From: Clostridium ganghwense
GTDB lineage: Bacteria; Bacillota; Clostridia; Clostridiales; Clostridiaceae
NCBI RefSeq assembly: GCF_026735165.1
Contig: NZ_JAPQES010000001.1
Location: 1,240,001-1,304,000 of the forward strand
Direction of reading: 5' to 3'
Length of the DNA: 64,000 nucleotides
The position numbers and the translations under genes were made by a program. Numbering within the stretch: the first letter of the stretch is position 1; each line of letters opens with the position of its first letter. The notes under the pieces are model-generated. The model searched no databases. It saw only the letters and a list, made by a program, of their open reading frames with translations, and was not told the origin of the DNA. Below, piece after piece: positions 45,070-53,747 of the stretch.

Positions 45070-46521
45070 ATGTTTTCGGATATAAACCTAAATAAATCAA
45101 AACCAATTTACATTCAGATTCACAATTATATAAAAGAAATGATAGAAAAAGGCATGCTTCCTAGTAGAAGTAAACTTCCTTCTACCAGGGAACTCTCAAA
45201 AATACTTAATGTAAGTCGTAATTCTATAATGAAAGCATATGAAACTCTTGAAGATAATGAATTGGTTTATACCCTAAAAGGAAAAGGCACCTTTGTATCA
45301 GATATTAAAGTAACTTTAAAAGACAAATGGGACATTAATTGGTCAAATAAGATAAATGATTATGCCAAACTGGCTGAAGAACTGGACATAATCAAAAACG
45401 AAGTTCAATATAAAAAAGGTATGATATCTTTTAAAAGTATATCTCCTGATGAAAGTTTATTTGAAGTTGAGGAATTCAAAAGAGCTTTCCTTAATAGAAT
45501 TTCTATTGAAGGAGAAAAGATTCTAAACTACGGCTATGCTCAAGGATATAAACGATTAATAGACTATCTCATGGAGTATATGAAAAGTAAAGGTGTTAAT
45601 ATAAATAACAAAGATATCTTGATTACTAACGGATTTACGGAAGGATTTGATATAGTTTTATCTTCTCTTACCCAAAAAGGAGATACTATTATTTGTGAAA
45701 ATCCAACTCATAATACAGCCTTAAAAATTATGAAACTCAAAGGCTTAAATATACTTGGCATAGATGTAGAACATGATGGGTTAAGCATAAAAAAATTAAA
45801 ATCAACACTTCAGCAAAATAATATAAAAATAGGATACCTAGTTCCTTCTTATCATAACCCTACAGGAATTGTAACCTCTTCAGAAAAAAGAGGTGAAATA
45901 TATAATATATTTAAGGAGCATAATGTGCCTATAATCGAAGATGGATTTAACGAAGAACTTCTTCATTTAGGCTCTCATATTGCTCCTATGGCAGCTTTTT
46001 GTGGTGAAGGAAATAGTATTATATATATCGGCAGCTTCTCAAAAATACTTTTCCCAGGCATGAGAATTGGTTGGATTCTTGCAGATAAGGGGCTTATAAG
46101 CATATTGGAAAGTGTAAAGAGAAGCAGAAATATTCATACCTCTTTTTTAGATCAGGCACTGCTTTATGAATATATGAAAAGCGGAAATTTTGAAAAATAT
46201 CTAAAAAAGACAAGAAGATTTTACAAAGAGAAATATGAACTAGCAGTACAATTGGTTGCTAAGTACATTCCTTGTGAATTTATTATGGGCGATGGGGGGC
46301 TTCATATATTTACAAAATTAAAAGGAATTGATTCTAGAGAATTGTTAAAGCATTGCTATAAGAAAGGAGTAATTTTTACTCCTGGAGATATATTTTATAC
46401 AGATGGTTCCGGGAAAGATACCCTAAGACTTGGATTCTCACGAGTCAGCATGGAAGATATGAAAAAAGGCTTTAAAATAATTGGAGAAACTATTAGGTAT
46501 ATTAAAACATCTTATTATTAA
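45070..46521 (+). CDS. MocR/PdxR-type regulator (GntR DNA-binding plus aminotransferase fold)
   Basis: 483 aa. Winged helix 1-75 (KPIYIQIHNYIKEMIEKG, then LPSTRELSKILNVSRNSIMK, KGKGTFVS). The class I aminotransferase domain (about 110-480) has GYAQGYKRLIDYL, VPSYHNPTGIV and the PLP lysine in GSFSKILFPGMRIGW. Such proteins sense PLP or its amino-acid adducts and usually control a neighbouring gene. Next to ddl, a role in D-alanine metabolism is likely (inference). GAGGTG precedes the ATG. Confidence 0.9.
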   Translation: MFSDINLNKSKPIYIQIHNYIKEMIEKGMLPSRSKLPSTRELSKILNVSRNSIMKAYETLEDNELVYTLKGKGTFVSDIKVTLKDKWDINWSNKINDYAKLAEELDIIKNEVQYKKGMISFKSISPDESLFEVEEFKRAFLNRISIEGEKILNYGYAQGYKRLIDYLMEYMKSKGVNINNKDILITNGFTEGFDIVLSSLTQKGDTIICENPTHNTALKIMKLKGLNILGIDVEHDGLSIKKLKSTLQQNNIKIGYLVPSYHNPTGIVTSSEKRGEIYNIFKEHNVPIIEDGFNEELLHLGSHIAPMAAFCGEGNSIIYIGSFSKILFPGMRIGWILADKGLISILESVKRSRNIHTSFLDQALLYEYMKSGNFEKYLKKTRRFYKEKYELAVQLVAKYIPCEFIMGDGGLHIFTKLKGIDSRELLKHCYKKGVIFTPGDIFYTDGSGKDTLRLGFSRVSMEDMKKGFKIIGETIRYIKTSYY

Positions 46522-46576
46522 TAATAAAATTAAAACTGCTAATATTCAATATATAAATTTTAGGAGAATGATTGCA

Positions 46577-47650
46577 ATGAATCCATCCCAAAATGAAGTT
46601 TTAACTCCAAGTCAACTTATTTTTATAGTAAATGGTTTACTGATTGGGGTTGGAATTTTAATTTTACCTAATAGTTTGGTGAAAATTACACAACAGGATG
46701 CATGTATATCTACTGCCATAGGAGCAGTATATCCATTATACATATGTCTAATAATTACATATATAAGTAAAAAACACCCTAACCATAATATACTTTTTTT
46801 AAGTAAAAAATACTTAGGTAACTTTATGGGAAGTATAATGAATTTATTATTTTTAATTCCATTTATATTTATTATATTTACAGTAACTCCAAGTATCACA
46901 AATATACTAAGAATCTATTCTGCAGAGTTTTTAAGCCCTTTTAAATTGATAATTATTATAACTGGTGTATGCTTATACACTGCATATAATGGTATAAATT
47001 TAATTGGTGAAATATGCAAAATTATTTTTTATGTTTCTTTACCATTAATAATTCTTCCATTATTTGCTGTTCAAAAATCAAGTATTTTAAATTTACTTCC
47101 TGTTTTCGGCTCAGGATTTAATAATATATTAAAAGGAAGTATAGAGACATTATATTCCTATACTGGTCTAGAACTTGTACTTTTAATTTACCCTTATGTA
47201 AATGATAAAAAGAAAATAAAAAATTCCTTACTTAAAGGAATTTTTTTAACCACGCTTATATATGTATGGTGTGTATTTATAACAGTATATTATTTTGGAT
47301 TAGATTTAACTAGTAAAAGCTTATGGCCTGTATTATCTGCATCAGAAATTATAGATATACCTATCATAAACAGCTTCAGGTACCTGTTTATGCTTTCGTG
47401 GACTCTTATATTACTTAGATGCATAACTATCTATTGCTTTATTGCAGTGTATATTTTAAAGGATTTTATGAAAAAAACTGACACTAAAAAAATTTACTTT
47501 TTTATTTATCCTATATTAGTTTTTTTATCAACGTTTTTTACTAATGAAATAACAAGGAGAAACTTTTTAGTAAAAGTAACTCCTATAATGGTGATATTTT
47601 TAGTCATATATGTCTCTTTTATAGCATTATTAGTTCGTATAAAAGGTTAA
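46577..47650 (+). CDS. GerAB-type spore germination permease (paralogue 1)
   Basis: 357 aa, about ten membrane helices, of the APC-type spore permease family that forms the ligand-binding B subunit of germinant receptors. Begins LTPSQLIFIVNGLLIGVGIL and ends FIALLVRIKG. An ATG-started frame 32 codons upstream overlaps the MocR gene; AGGAGA and the alignment with the two paralogues at 51501 and 52636 support ATG 46577. It is separated from the rest of the ger genes by thrB on the other strand. Confidence 0.9.
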   Translation: MNPSQNEVLTPSQLIFIVNGLLIGVGILILPNSLVKITQQDACISTAIGAVYPLYICLIITYISKKHPNHNILFLSKKYLGNFMGSIMNLLFLIPFIFIIFTVTPSITNILRIYSAEFLSPFKLIIIITGVCLYTAYNGINLIGEICKIIFYVSLPLIILPLFAVQKSSILNLLPVFGSGFNNILKGSIETLYSYTGLELVLLIYPYVNDKKKIKNSLLKGIFLTTLIYVWCVFITVYYFGLDLTSKSLWPVLSASEIIDIPIINSFRYLFMLSWTLILLRCITIYCFIAVYILKDFMKKTDTKKIYFFIYPILVFLSTFFTNEITRRNFLVKVTPIMVIFLVIYVSFIALLVRIKG

Positions 47651-47690
47651 CCCCAAACATTATACACACTATATGTCTTATGCATGAAAA

Positions 47691-48581
47691 TTATAAAATA
47701 GTTGTTCCCTCAACGTCAGCCTCTAGTAAGTGGACTTCCCACTTATCCTGTAACTTATTTAAAAAGCTGGTCATCTTTTTCTCAAAACCTTTATTATTTT
47801 TATCCACCAATGCCATAAGAGTAGATCCTGAACCACTTATAAACTCTGCTAAAGAACCATATTCACGTGCACCTTCAAATATTTTTTCAGCATCACTTAT
47901 TAGATTTATTCTATAATTTTGATGAATTCTATCCTGTGTGCTTACTCTAAGTTTATCTAGTTCTCCATTATTCATTGCATTAACAAACATAGCAGCTCTT
48001 GAAATATTAAAAATACAATCTCCATTACTATAATTTGGTGGAAGAACATGTCTAGCTTCCTCTGTACTCAATTTAAAATTTGGAATCATGACAAACATTC
48101 TTAGATCATTAGGAATATTCACTTTTGAATATATTACCTTATCTTCATCCATCAATGAAACAACCATTCCACCTATTACTGCAGGTACAATATTATCTGG
48201 ATGTCCCTCTATCTCCACAGCTTCCCTTATTATATCATCAGTGCTAAGTACATTCCCCATCAAAGCATTAGCTGCAGTAATTCCTGCAACTATACAAGCA
48301 GCACTACTTCCAAGTCCTCTTGAAATAGGTATATTGCATTCTTTGACTTCTATTTTAAATCCATGATAATCATACCCATATTTGTTTAGAATTTTTACAA
48401 GGCTTGTATATATTAAGTTATCTTCTAAAGGTATTTCAGAAGGTTTTCCCTCTTGAATAACCTGAATTCCCTGTTTAATTTCTTCTATCCAAATTTCATT
48501 ATAAAACTTTAGTGCCATTCCAAAGCTATCAAAGCCAGGTCCCATATTTGCAGTAGTAGCAGGTATTCTAATTTTTATCAT
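47691..48581 (-). CDS. thrB: Homoserine kinase
   Basis: 296 aa GHMP kinase that phosphorylates homoserine in threonine synthesis. Visible: KIRIPATTANMGPGFDSFG at the N-terminus, the ATP loop PISRGLGSSAA (about 85-95), GHPDNIVPAVIGG and the C-terminal FISGSGSTLMALVD. The longer frame adds 28 residues without a ribosome binding site; AAGGGG precedes ATG 48581. It stands alone, with no hom or thrC beside it, inside the ger cluster on the opposite strand. Confidence 0.94.
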   Translation of the reverse strand: MIKIRIPATTANMGPGFDSFGMALKFYNEIWIEEIKQGIQVIQEGKPSEIPLEDNLIYTSLVKILNKYGYDYHGFKIEVKECNIPISRGLGSSAACIVAGITAANALMGNVLSTDDIIREAVEIEGHPDNIVPAVIGGMVVSLMDEDKVIYSKVNIPNDLRMFVMIPNFKLSTEEARHVLPPNYSNGDCIFNISRAAMFVNAMNNGELDKLRVSTQDRIHQNYRINLISDAEKIFEGAREYGSLAEFISGSGSTLMALVDKNNKGFEKKMTSFLNKLQDKWEVHLLEADVEGTTIL

Positions 48582-48739
48582 ATAACACACCCCTTTTATA
48601 TAAATTGAGCCTCTTTTGTTTTTTACGCAAATACATTTGTCTTTCATATACGTATATATTAACAAATATTATATATCACACTTCATATTTTTTCAATATT
48701 TAAAAATTTCACACCTATATTAAGATTACCTAACCCGCC

Positions 48740-48770
48740 ACATACAATGCTTAAAAATAGATTCATACTA
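48740..48770 (+). promoter_or_regulatory. Possible sigma-G type promoter of the gerAA-type gene
   Basis: CATACTA (48764-48770) matches the sigma-G/F -10 form CATnnTA; ACATA (48740-48744), 19 bases upstream, is one base off a GCATA-type -35. Forespore expression would be expected for a germinant receptor. Confidence 0.4.
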
Positions 48771-48852
48771 GAAAATAATTTCTACTAATAATAACATAAA
48801 AAAACGTTAAAACTATTTGTAAGTAAATCTATCTAAAAGTGGGGTATCTATT

Positions 48853-50352
48853 ATGCAAAGTGAAAGTCTTGAAAAAAATATAAACAAGATAATCAATATC
48901 ATAGGGGCTAAAAGTAATTTAGTCATAAAAGAATTCTTTATAGGTGAAAAACGCCCACTAGAAGGTATTGTTATATATATGAATGGTTTAGCAAATAAAG
49001 ATACTATAAACAGAGATATATTAAATCCTTTAATGCATAATGTATATGAAGATTTAACAGGAACAGAGGATATTGGTTTATATCTTTGTAAAAGATATAT
49101 TTCTTCCAGCAATACTACTGTAGTAACAAACATATATACAGCTTCTCAAGAGTTGAAAAGAGGAAAAACTATCATAATTGTATGTAATTCAAATGAATAT
49201 ATAATAGTTGATACCAAAGGTGGCGAGTATCGTTCAATAACAGAACCTACATCTGAGACCGCTATAAGAGGTGCCAAAGAAGGATTTGTAGAAAATTTAG
49301 AAACTAATATAAGTATTCTTAGAAGAAGAATAAAAGATAAGAGTTTAGTTATAGAAAAATTAATAGTAGGAAGACGTTCTCAAACTGATGTAGCTATTAT
49401 TTATATACAAGATATTGTTGATAAAAATATAGTTGATGAGTTAAAGAAAAGACTAAACGCTATAGATGTAGACTTCATCACTGGATCAGGTCAGATTAAG
49501 CAATATATTGAAGACTATACTTATACCCCTTTTCCACAAACCTTTGGTAGTGAAAGACCCGATATAATTGAAGCTAATTTAATGGATGGAAGAGTTGCTG
49601 TTATCACAGAAGGAACTCCCCATGTATTTACAGCACCTACTTTATTTGTAGATTTTTTTCATGCAGTTGAAGATTATAATCAGAGAACTGCAGTAACATC
49701 ATTTACAAGAATACTTAGAATCCTAGCAGTTTTTATAGTTATAACCCTTGCTCCTATATATTTGACATTATTAAAATTTAACGAAGAACTTATACCAGTA
49801 AAATTTATAACACCTATTATTCAGTCAAGAGTAGGTATATCTCTCACTCCTTTTTTAGAAATTTTATCTATGCAAATTGTAATTGAGTTTTTAAGAGAAG
49901 GTGGACTTAGACTTCCAAACAAAATAGGTCAAACATTAAGCTTAGTAGGCGGTATTATTATAGGCGATACAGTTGTAAAGTCAAAAGTAGTTAGTCCAAC
50001 TACACTTCTTATAATAGGAATTACTGTAATAGCTACCTTCTTAATACCTACCTATGATATGGCCCTTGTAATAAGACTTGTTCAGTATCCAATGCTTTTA
50101 CTCGCAAATTTTTTGGGCATATTTGGTATAGCTGTTGGATGGTATTTTTTAATGGTTCATCTATGTTCACTAGATAGCTTTGGTGTTCCTTATCTTCAGT
50201 TTAATAAAAATGACTTAAAAGATATCTTTATAAGAGCTCCATTATGGAAAATGAATAAACGTCCAGAATCTATTCCTAATATTAACCCTACGAAACAAAC
50301 AGACTTTAGAAATAACTTTAAGGAGAATAATAATGAACAAAACCCAAAATAA
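48853..50352 (+). CDS. GerAA-type germinant receptor subunit A
   Basis: 499 aa. A large soluble N-terminal domain (about 1-285: GANLxx-like AKSNLVIKEFFIG, then GKTIIIVCNSNEYIIVDTKG, RRRIKDKSLVIEKLIVG) is followed by family motif GTPHVFTAPTLFVDFFHAVEDY and four to five membrane helices (about 290-440), with PNKIGQTLSLVGGIIIGD. The subunit assembles with GerAB and GerAC in the spore inner membrane. GTGGGG stands before the ATG. Its end overlaps gerAC by 20 bases. Confidence 0.93.
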   Translation: MQSESLEKNINKIINIIGAKSNLVIKEFFIGEKRPLEGIVIYMNGLANKDTINRDILNPLMHNVYEDLTGTEDIGLYLCKRYISSSNTTVVTNIYTASQELKRGKTIIIVCNSNEYIIVDTKGGEYRSITEPTSETAIRGAKEGFVENLETNISILRRRIKDKSLVIEKLIVGRRSQTDVAIIYIQDIVDKNIVDELKKRLNAIDVDFITGSGQIKQYIEDYTYTPFPQTFGSERPDIIEANLMDGRVAVITEGTPHVFTAPTLFVDFFHAVEDYNQRTAVTSFTRILRILAVFIVITLAPIYLTLLKFNEELIPVKFITPIIQSRVGISLTPFLEILSMQIVIEFLREGGLRLPNKIGQTLSLVGGIIIGDTVVKSKVVSPTTLLIIGITVIATFLIPTYDMALVIRLVQYPMLLLANFLGIFGIAVGWYFLMVHLCSLDSFGVPYLQFNKNDLKDIFIRAPLWKMNKRPESIPNINPTKQTDFRNNFKENNNEQNPK

Positions 50353-51490
50353 TACTTTTACTTCCAAAGCCATGAATAGCATCAATAGATTTAAAATATT
50401 AATAATACCTATGTTAATCTTAATTGTTGCTGTATATTTAAATTCTGGAGTTGATGTTGTACCTGTAGAAGAAATTGATATTGTTACAGGGGTTGGAGTT
50501 GATATTGGCGAAAGGTCAAAAGATGATATTTTATATAAGATATCTATAAACAGAGATATTTTTCAAGAAGCTAAAACTTTTAGTGATGTAATTGAAGGTG
50601 ATGGTAAAACACTTATATCTACAAGCGAAGATAGACAAAGAAAAAGTAATAAAAAATTTGTATTTGGACTTGAAAAAGTAATTATTTTAGGTGAAGAATT
50701 TGCAAAATATGGTATAAGACCTTTTATAAACACAACCTTCTCAGATCCTCACATAAATGATAAAACATGGCTAATTGTTTGTAAAGGGACCGCTGTTGAT
50801 CTATTAAAATTTAAAATTACAGGATATGCAAGTTCTTCTGATTACATGGAAGGAATTATAGGAAATGCTAAGTTTTATAATTTTTTTCCAGAAAATTATA
50901 AACTAGTAGATTCATATGTAAGAATTGATGAAGAAGGTAGAGATCTTTCGGTACCATATGTAGAAATAAAAGATGGTTATGTAGAAATTACTGGTATGGC
51001 TTTATTTAAAAAAGATAAAATGGTAACTAAAATTGGCTTAAAAGAAGCTAGAATCATGAGTATTTTAAAAGAAAAACACTCTAAAGGCATACTTTCTATT
51101 CGAAAAAGCCCAAAAGAATATGTAGATTATGTAACACAAGTTAAAAGAAAAGCTAAATGTAATAAAACTGGAGATAAATATGAGTTTACTATAAATTTAG
51201 ATTTTACAGGAGATATAATGTGCAATGAATTATATGGGGATTTCTTAAAGAATCCTAGTGAAAATAAAAAGTTTGAAAGTGACATGAAAAAAGAAATAGA
51301 GGAAATGTGCTACAATTTCTTAAAAAAAATGCAAAACGAGTATAAAATAGATGCTCTTGAACTAGGAAGAATCGCCGCTGCTAAATATGGAAGAAATCCA
51401 GAAACAGATTGGAACGAAATAGTTTCTAATTCTGATATAAAAATCAACATTAAAGTTAGTATAGATAGATATGGAAGAGGAGATTTTTAG
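50333..51490 (+). CDS. GerAC-type germinant receptor subunit C, lacking a lipobox
   Basis: 385 aa Ger(x)C-family protein: IDIVTGVGVDIGE, FGLEKVIILGEEFAKYGI, then GMALFKKDKMVTKI and the C-terminal ALELGRIAAAKYGRNPETDW. Family members are normally lipoproteins with a Cys after the signal sequence. Here the hydrophobic segment (FKILIIPMLILIVAVYLNSG, about 20-39) has no cysteine, so the protein must be held as a membrane-anchored form or rely on partners. AAGGAGA before the ATG, inside the gerAA end. Confidence 0.9.
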   Translation: MNKTQNNTFTSKAMNSINRFKILIIPMLILIVAVYLNSGVDVVPVEEIDIVTGVGVDIGERSKDDILYKISINRDIFQEAKTFSDVIEGDGKTLISTSEDRQRKSNKKFVFGLEKVIILGEEFAKYGIRPFINTTFSDPHINDKTWLIVCKGTAVDLLKFKITGYASSSDYMEGIIGNAKFYNFFPENYKLVDSYVRIDEEGRDLSVPYVEIKDGYVEITGMALFKKDKMVTKIGLKEARIMSILKEKHSKGILSIRKSPKEYVDYVTQVKRKAKCNKTGDKYEFTINLDFTGDIMCNELYGDFLKNPSENKKFESDMKKEIEEMCYNFLKKMQNEYKIDALELGRIAAAKYGRNPETDWNEIVSNSDIKINIKVSIDRYGRGDF

Positions 51491-51500
51491 GAGAATAATT

Positions 51501-52577
51501 ATGATGAGTAAGTCAAAAAATGAAAGTTTAACTCCAAGTCAATTTATTTTTGTAATATATGGTTCACTGCTAGGAATTGGATTTTTAGCTTTCCCTAACT
51601 CTTTAGTGAAAATTTCACAGCAGGATGCATGGATATCTACTATCATAGGAGTAATATATCCATTATACATTAGTCTTATGTGCATATATATAAGCAAAAA
51701 ATACCCTAACCATAATATACTTTTTTTAAGCAAAAAATATTTTGGAAATTTTCTGGGGAATATTTTGAATTTATTATTCTGCATTCCATTTATTGTGATA
51801 GGATTATCATTAACTTCAGGTTATGCCAATATAATGCTAGTATATTCTACAAAATTTTTAACTCCTCTAAAATTAATAATTGTCATAACTGCTGTATGCT
51901 TATATAGTTCATATAAAGGTATAAGTTTAATTGGGAAAATATGCGAAATCATTTTCTATATTACTTTACCCTTTCTACTTATTCCATTATTAACTCTTAA
52001 GAAATCAAGTATTTTAAATATATTTCCTATTCTAGGTTCAGGAATTACTAATATATTAAAAGGAAGTATTGATACCATGTATTCCTATATAGGTTTAGAA
52101 TTTATACTTTTAATCCACCCTTATATGAATGATAAAAGCAAACTAAAAAGCTCATCACTTATAGGAGTGTTTTTAACTATGCTTTTATATGTGTGGATTG
52201 TATTTATAACAATATACTATTTTGGAATAGATGTAACCAGTAAAAATTTGTGGCCTTTTTTAGCTGCCTTAGAAATTATAGATATACCTATGATAAATAA
52301 TTTTAGATATTTTTTTATACTTTCATGGAGTTTTCTACTATTTAGATGTCTAACTATCTATCACTTTGCTATAGTATATATTCTAAAAGATTTTATGAAA
52401 AAAACAGACGTAAAAAAAATTTACTTTTTTATTTTTCCTATATTTGTTTTTTTATCTACATTTTTAACTAATGAACTAACTAGAAGAAACTTTTTAGGAA
52501 AGGTAACTCCTATAATGGTAATATTTTTAGTTATCTATGTCTCTTCTATAGCATTATTAGTTCGTATAAAAGGATGA
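51501..52577 (+). CDS. GerAB-type spore germination permease (paralogue 2)
   Basis: 358 aa, about ten helices, very similar to the copies at 46577 and 52636 (NHNILFLSKKYFGNF, then SSILNIFPILGSGITNILKG, ending ALLVRIKG). Starts ten bases after gerAC; AGGAGA precedes ATG 51501, and the frame's longer version overlaps gerAC without a site. Part of the gerAA-gerAC-gerAB-gerAB operon. Confidence 0.92.
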   Translation: MMSKSKNESLTPSQFIFVIYGSLLGIGFLAFPNSLVKISQQDAWISTIIGVIYPLYISLMCIYISKKYPNHNILFLSKKYFGNFLGNILNLLFCIPFIVIGLSLTSGYANIMLVYSTKFLTPLKLIIVITAVCLYSSYKGISLIGKICEIIFYITLPFLLIPLLTLKKSSILNIFPILGSGITNILKGSIDTMYSYIGLEFILLIHPYMNDKSKLKSSSLIGVFLTMLLYVWIVFITIYYFGIDVTSKNLWPFLAALEIIDIPMINNFRYFFILSWSFLLFRCLTIYHFAIVYILKDFMKKTDVKKIYFFIFPIFVFLSTFLTNELTRRNFLGKVTPIMVIFLVIYVSSIALLVRIKG

Positions 52578-52635
52578 AATATACTTATTTACAATATTAT
52601 TATTTATAAAATAATAAATTTTCAGGAGAATAATT

Positions 52636-53712
52636 ATGATAAATAAGATAAAAAATGACATTTTGACTCCAAGTCAATTTATTTTTACAGTGTTAGGTAC
52701 AATGTTGGGTCTTGGAATTTTAAGTTTACCTAATACTTTAGTAAAAATTTCACAGCAGGACTCATGGATATCTACTGCCCTAGGAGCAGTATATCCATTA
52801 TATATTAGCCTTATATGTATATACGTAAGTAAAAAATATCCTAACCATAATATACTATTTTTGAGCAAGAAATATTTTGGAAATTTTTTGGGAAGTATAT
52901 TAAATTTATTATTTTTAATTCAGTTTACGATATATTCATTCGGAGTATCTTCAGGATATACCAATTTAACTAGAGTATTTACTGCTGAATTTTTAACTCC
53001 TCTAAAATTGATAATTGTTATAACTACTGTGTGTCTATATACTGCCTCTAAAGGTATACAGGTAATTGGTAAAATGTGCGAAATCATTTTTTATATAACT
53101 TTACCATTAATATTCCTTCCATTATTCGCTCTTAACAAATCAAGTATTTTAAATTTACTACCTATCTTTGGCTCAGGATTAAGTAATATATTAAAAGGGA
53201 GTATAGAAACAGTATTTTCATATACAGGTATAGAAGTCTTATTCTTAATATATCCTTACATAAATGATAAAAATAAAATAAAAATCTCATCACTTAAAGC
53301 AGTATCTTTAACTGCGTTTATATATATATGGATTATATTTATAACAATATATTATTTTTCATTGGATGTAACTAGTAAAAGTTTATGGCCTTTTTTATCT
53401 GCATCAGAAATTATAGATATACCTCTTATAAACAATTTTAGATATCTTTTTGTACTTTCATGGAGTTTTATTATACTTAAAACTATAACTATACAATACT
53501 TTATTGTAGTTACTATCCTAAAGGATTTTATGAAAAAAACGAATCCGAAAAAAATTTACTTTTTTATTTATCCTATATTAATTTGTTTACCACTATTTTT
53601 TACTAATGAAGTTATGAGAAGAAACTTTTTTGGAAAAGTGATACCCCTTACAGTAATATTTTCAATCATATATGTATCTTCTATAGCATTATTAGTTCGT
53701 ATAAAAGGATAA
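52636..53712 (+). CDS. GerAB-type spore germination permease (paralogue 3)
   Basis: 358 aa, same family and close copy of the two others (LTPSQFIFTVLGTMLGLGIL, FTNEVMRRNFFGKV, ending ALLVRIKG). 58 bp after paralogue 2 with its own CAGGAGA site. Several B subunits in one receptor locus could give a choice of germinants. Terminator at 53711-53743. Confidence 0.92.
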   Translation: MINKIKNDILTPSQFIFTVLGTMLGLGILSLPNTLVKISQQDSWISTALGAVYPLYISLICIYVSKKYPNHNILFLSKKYFGNFLGSILNLLFLIQFTIYSFGVSSGYTNLTRVFTAEFLTPLKLIIVITTVCLYTASKGIQVIGKMCEIIFYITLPLIFLPLFALNKSSILNLLPIFGSGLSNILKGSIETVFSYTGIEVLFLIYPYINDKNKIKISSLKAVSLTAFIYIWIIFITIYYFSLDVTSKSLWPFLSASEIIDIPLINNFRYLFVLSWSFIILKTITIQYFIVVTILKDFMKKTNPKKIYFFIYPILICLPLFFTNEVMRRNFFGKVIPLTVIFSIIYVSSIALLVRIKG

Positions 53713-53743
53713 AGAATAATGCCTAGAATCAACATTATTCTTT
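53711..53743. terminator. Bidirectional terminator between ger and ABC genes
   Basis: An 11-bp stem AAAGAATAATG/CATTATTCTTT lies at the end of the convergent ger operon and the permease gene. Confidence 0.85.
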
Positions 53744-53747
53744 ATTA

